Source of the DNA: Kipferlia bialata
Lineage: Eukaryota; Fornicata
DNA: 35,579 nt
Direction of reading: 5' to 3'
Assembly (NCBI GenBank): GCA_003568945.1
Contig: BDIP01000057.1
Location: forward strand, 1 to 35,579
The notes under the pieces: model-generated
The model's database searches: none
Told to the model about the DNA's origin: nothing
The model's input: the letters and a program-made list of their open reading frames with translations, nothing else
Shown: piece after piece, positions 32,488 to 35,579 of the stretch
Layout of the letters: every line of letters starts with the position of its first letter
Position numbering within the stretch: position 1 is the stretch's first letter
Position numbers and translations under genes: made by a program

Positions 32488-33685
32488 TCAATGTGTATGG
32501 AGAGCATACTGCAGCGCCACCAATACATCATGTTAACAACAACCACTGACTGGCCTTCACTATAGTTCACTATACTCCCACTGCCCACCTTTGCATACTG
32601 TCTGAACCTCTCGAGGCCCTTGTGACCACCCTCTGTGACAAGCTGGGGTGGATGAAAGGGGAGCGTGCAAGTAGACGACTAACTGGATATATACATATTT
32701 ACACACTAGACATGGGTATACATGCTAGCTCTCACCCTGACTCTCACTGTCTCGTCAGCGTACTTCTGAGCTAGCTCTGGCTTCTTACAGAGCAGAGCAA
32801 GAACCATAGCCCTCTCTGACCTGGAGTAAGGCACTGTTAACAGCATATGCACTGCACCTCTGACTGTGGTAGAACAGTGTATTCAGACGACGAATATTGT
32901 GGTCCACTCACATAAGAGGTATGGTAGGCTCACAGAAGAGCTCAGTTCTGGCTATATCTAATGCCTGGGATGAGACCACACGAGAGTGAGTGGGGGAGGG
33001 GGGGGGGGGTACTATAACAATTTTCAACCATTGGTGTATGACGTACATCAGATCAGTACTAAGACAATCCCTGACACACAACAGACAAGGCATGGCATCC
33101 ATACGACACCCACCTCCTCTACCTCTGTCAAGAGGTCCTCTGGTGTACTGTGTTCCAGACACATAGCAAGGTTCTGTGCCACCTACGGGTAAGACACAAG
33201 TGGAGTATAGTATATATCGATAGTCCGGATTGCTCGTCGTGAATAAATGGCTTGTGAGTAGGTGTTTTCAAAGTGAACAATATATGTATACCTTGACCCT
33301 GAGGACTGCTGCTCTCTCTCTCCTTCTCTCACTCTCCCTCATGGCCTCTCCTGTGAGAGAGCAAGTGCTACACTTGCAAGTGAAGTCATACATACGTTCC
33401 AGGTATTCGTGTCTCTCCTGCCTACACAGCCTGAGCGTTAGTAGGGTGCAAAAACCTCAGACTTAGACTGCTGCTAGTAACAGTGAAAAGAAATGAACAC
33501 CCACAGCTCATATGCGTATTCTGTACACATACCAGGGGTCGGTATAGCAGAGAGTGAGTTCCTGCCCTTCACGAACGTCGCATGCTGTGCGGATCATGGC
33601 TCTTCCCTGGTGTAAAAATGTATCATTGAAGAGACGGAGGGGGAACTAAGTCCCTTAGTGACAAATGGGTCTTCTATCTAGCAAA

Positions 33686-33730
<45 letters not shown>

Positions 33731-34559
33731 TATAAACATATGTGACACTACCTGTGTATCCTCTCTGTGTGTCATGGTCAGGTTGGGGGCACAGGAGTGG
33801 TTGATCCTAGCTGTCAGAGTGCATCGGCAACGTCTATCATACTATCCGACATATGCAGCGACAGAATGTGATAATATGCAGGGGGGGGGAGGGGAGCTCT
33901 TGACAAAGATGCCAATGTTTTGATTTACACAGATGACGAGATCCATATGAACACACCGTACCTTGCGGCCGTAGGAAAGAGAGCGTTCCCCAGAGGACAC
34001 CTATATGCGTTAGTAATGAAGACGCCCTCGGGGGTCTTGGCCCCACCATGGGTGCTGGGGTGGGTATGGTCAAGGAAGATAGTAGAAACTAATACCATGT
34101 TGCTCACACAGTGTACTTGCAAACAAGATAGGGTACCTGTTGACATCAAACAGCTCCATCATCTGTCTCTGCTTCTTGGGATGGAGCTTCGCAAACTCTT
34201 CCTGAACAAGGAGATCGTTGCTGGTGGGTGAGATGCAGAGAGATTCCAGAGAGTATAGCTATGCTGCATAATACATATAATGTACACAATATAGACGTCC
34301 CCCTCCACAGCATCACAAACAATACCCACCTCTTTCCAGGAATGAAGAGGACTGGTAACTCACTCACCACTAGAGAGCCCTGAGATGAGCGATGCACTAA
34401 CTACATACATGCTACGATATGCTATGAGATGAAATGGAGTTGTTAACAGTGTATGGACCGCTCATTCACCGTTAGTACCTGCTTCAGGTCTCTTGCGGCC
34501 ACCAGCCCCATGCCCTTGCCCTTTATCTTTGTCAATCGGTATGCAGCGGCCTTCATCAT
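32488..34559 (-). CDS. Gene 5: SMYD-like SET-domain protein, complete, canonical NHSC motif
   Basis: Predicted protein-lysine methyltransferase and tandem paralog of gene 4. Exons in transcript order: 34559-34479, 34379-34330, 34220-34137, 34054-33962, 33806-33752, 33606-33533, 33421-33292, 33182-33114, 32964-32912, 32820-32736, 32642-32589, 32508-32488 (TGA); 282 aa in frame. Start MMKAAAYRLTKIKGKGMG; an in-frame stop lies upstream. Key parts: GKGMGLVAARDLKQGSLVV (SET start), a short cysteine-poor insertion (EEFAKLHPKKQRQMMELFD), GVFITNAY, RINHSCAPNLTM (canonical SET NHSCxPN), VREGQELTLCYTDP (SET end), DFTCKCSTCSLTG (post-SET cysteines), then a helical tail ending YALHTH. It is much shorter at the C-terminus than SMYD proteins with TPR-like tails. 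The last 21-nt exon is the least certain. Confidence 0.88.
33691..33729. repeat. (AT)n microsatellite in a gene 5 intron
   Basis: Uninterrupted AT dinucleotides of about 39 nt lie between gene 5 exons 33806-33752 and 33606-33533. Confidence 0.95.
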
Positions 34560-35438
34560 TGTCGAGTGCGTCAGAACGAAGTGGAAACACCAGACCACAT
34601 GTTTTTTGTGTCTTCAGAGAAAAGGGTGTAGTCACTCCTTTTTTGCGAAATAAGGGTACACAGTAAACCGTCATGCCTCATGACCAAACAGAGTCTATAG
34701 GGTGGCTGGCTGTCGATAGGACTCGGAGATGCCTCCAAATTCAAAGGACCCATTGCATCAGATGGGTATCGAAGACCAGAAGTGTTGTGAGATCATAGAC
34801 CGTGATATCCGGCACCTTACAAGCTATTTGTACGTGATTATATATATCTGTCCTTGCACGTGAGGTCTCTCCTCACAGTGTGGGATACTAGAGGCTATTC
34901 TTGTTCTTTCTCTTGGTGTTAAACGTGTCAGTTCCCCTTGCGACAGTGCATCACTTCTTCTCTCATTTGTCATCAAATACTTCTACTGTTTGGCCACCCC
35001 CTATACTAGTGATACTCACTCCAGGTATCCAATTACGGCTGTAGCGAAGTTCGAAAACATGTGGGACACAGTGGTTGACGTTAGACTGATTCTCTGTGGA
35101 AGGTATTCAGTCCAAGTATCTGTATATAGCTGACAGTTAAGTGTCATCCATCATGAAAGTGCCTGAGTAGTAGTAACAAGACCTTGAATGCATCAGTAGG
35201 TGTACTGGGACTAATTTGATTGAATTGCACTGACTCTAAGGACTAAGACGAAGTTTGGTCCCCGGTTCTTTGATGATGGGTTCCCACATTGCAGGGTATG
35301 GTTGGATACTATATACTGTATTGACACTTGAGCACTCGCCATTGGTTGGCTGATCTCTTACTATTGTAGACAGTTCGTACCCCCCCCCCCTCTCTCTCTC
35401 TCTCCTGTGTACCCCTCTTCTCTCTATCTTACCCCCAG
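34560..35438. other. Divergent intergenic region between genes 5 and 6
   Basis: 879 nt upstream of both genes. No exon could be placed in frame, and base composition is balanced compared with the AT-rich introns. It should contain the gene 5 promoter and the unseen 5' part of gene 6 or an intron of it. Confidence 0.55.
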
Positions 35439-35528
35439 GCTAAAGACATTCCTGACACTGCGGCTCTAGAGAAATGGCTGCAGCGGCAGGCTGACGATGA
35501 GTTATCTGCGATGTACATGGATTACAAG
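35439..35528 (+). CDS. Gene 6: one 90-nt exon of a gene running off the right edge
   Basis: An exon lies between acceptor acccccag and donor gtacaa; only one frame is open, giving 30 residues including AALEKWLQRQADDELSAMY. It is acidic, helical and unrecognised. No upstream exon or start codon could be joined in frame: a candidate ATG exon near 35271 is out of phase. Divergent from gene 5. Confidence 0.55.
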
Positions 35529-35535
35529 GTACAAT

Positions 35536-35537
<2 letters not shown>

Positions 35538-35566
<29 letters not shown>
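35538..35566. repeat. C29 homopolymer at the right edge
   Basis: Begins ten bases after the gene 6 donor; a shorter C10 run lies near 35380. Its length is unreliable in any assembly. Confidence 0.9.
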
Positions 35567-35569
<3 letters not shown>

Positions 35570-35579
35570 CCTCTTTCTT

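Noticed and set aside
34571-34753. Minus-strand 60-codon open frame upstream of gene 5
   Set aside because: It cannot be joined to gene 5 in frame, an in-frame stop separates gene 5 from upstream sequence, and no known motif is visible.
35271-35295. Short ATG exon as the start of gene 6
   Set aside because: Its gtatgg donor leaves phase 2, which puts an early stop into the exon at 35439-35528.
1-35579. Transposon, LTR or virus-derived element
   Set aside because: No reverse transcriptase, integrase, transposase or capsid motifs and no terminal repeats were seen; the repeats present are local exon-intron duplications.
1-35579. tRNA, rRNA or snRNA genes
   Set aside because: No cloverleaf-like A and B boxes, rRNA core sequences or U-snRNA signatures were recognised by eye; a covariance-model scan would be decisive.

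Overview
The window reads as nuclear DNA of an intron-dense eukaryotic microbe. Five genes can be followed exon by exon with conserved reading frame through GT-AG introns, and TAA and TGA both act as ordinary stops, so the standard code applies. Donors favour GTAY or GTGRG (gtatat, gtacgt, gtatgt, gtgagt). There is no operon-like layout, rRNA, tRNA or bacterial-type ribosome binding site. The style (very many short exons, GTATGT-like donors, long coiled-coil proteins, GA/CT-rich low complexity) fits a free-living metamonad, for example a fornicate such as Kipferlia. That placement is an inference without any homology search.

Layout: (1) 19-10461, plus strand: the 3' part of a 24-exon gene for an unrecognised aromatic/basic N-terminal domain followed by His/Gly/Pro-rich and Arg-Glu-rich tails. 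(2) 10906-20070, minus: a 21-exon gene for a J-domain protein of about 1,300 residues with the J domain buried near the C-terminus. (3) 20448-29526, plus: a leucine-rich-repeat/coiled-coil giant of at least 2,726 residues containing a 4.8 kb uninterrupted exon and three copies of an unrecognised globular module. (4) 29802-32441, minus: a complete 17-exon SET-domain protein (392 aa). (5) 32488-34559, minus: a complete 12-exon SET-domain paralog (282 aa), only 46 bp upstream of gene 4. (6) 35439-35528, plus: one exon of a gene running off the right edge. Genes 1/2 and 3/4 are convergent; genes 2/3 and 5/6 are divergent.

The most striking feature is not a gene. Almost every intron of genes 1 and 2, and one intron of gene 3, contains one to several partial copies of the adjacent exon, and every copy spans a splice junction. 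Copies of intron-end plus exon-start lie upstream of the real exon; copies of exon-end plus intron-start lie downstream. This is the outcome expected if tandem duplications across splice junctions are tolerated because splicing hides the extra copy, so introns grow by swallowing exon fragments. The SET genes 4 and 5, with short clean introns, lack the pattern, giving an internal contrast.

The genes have no evident shared pathway. J-domain, SET and LRR/coiled-coil proteins are ordinary host functions. All spliced models here are read by eye from frame and splice-site continuity and need transcript confirmation.
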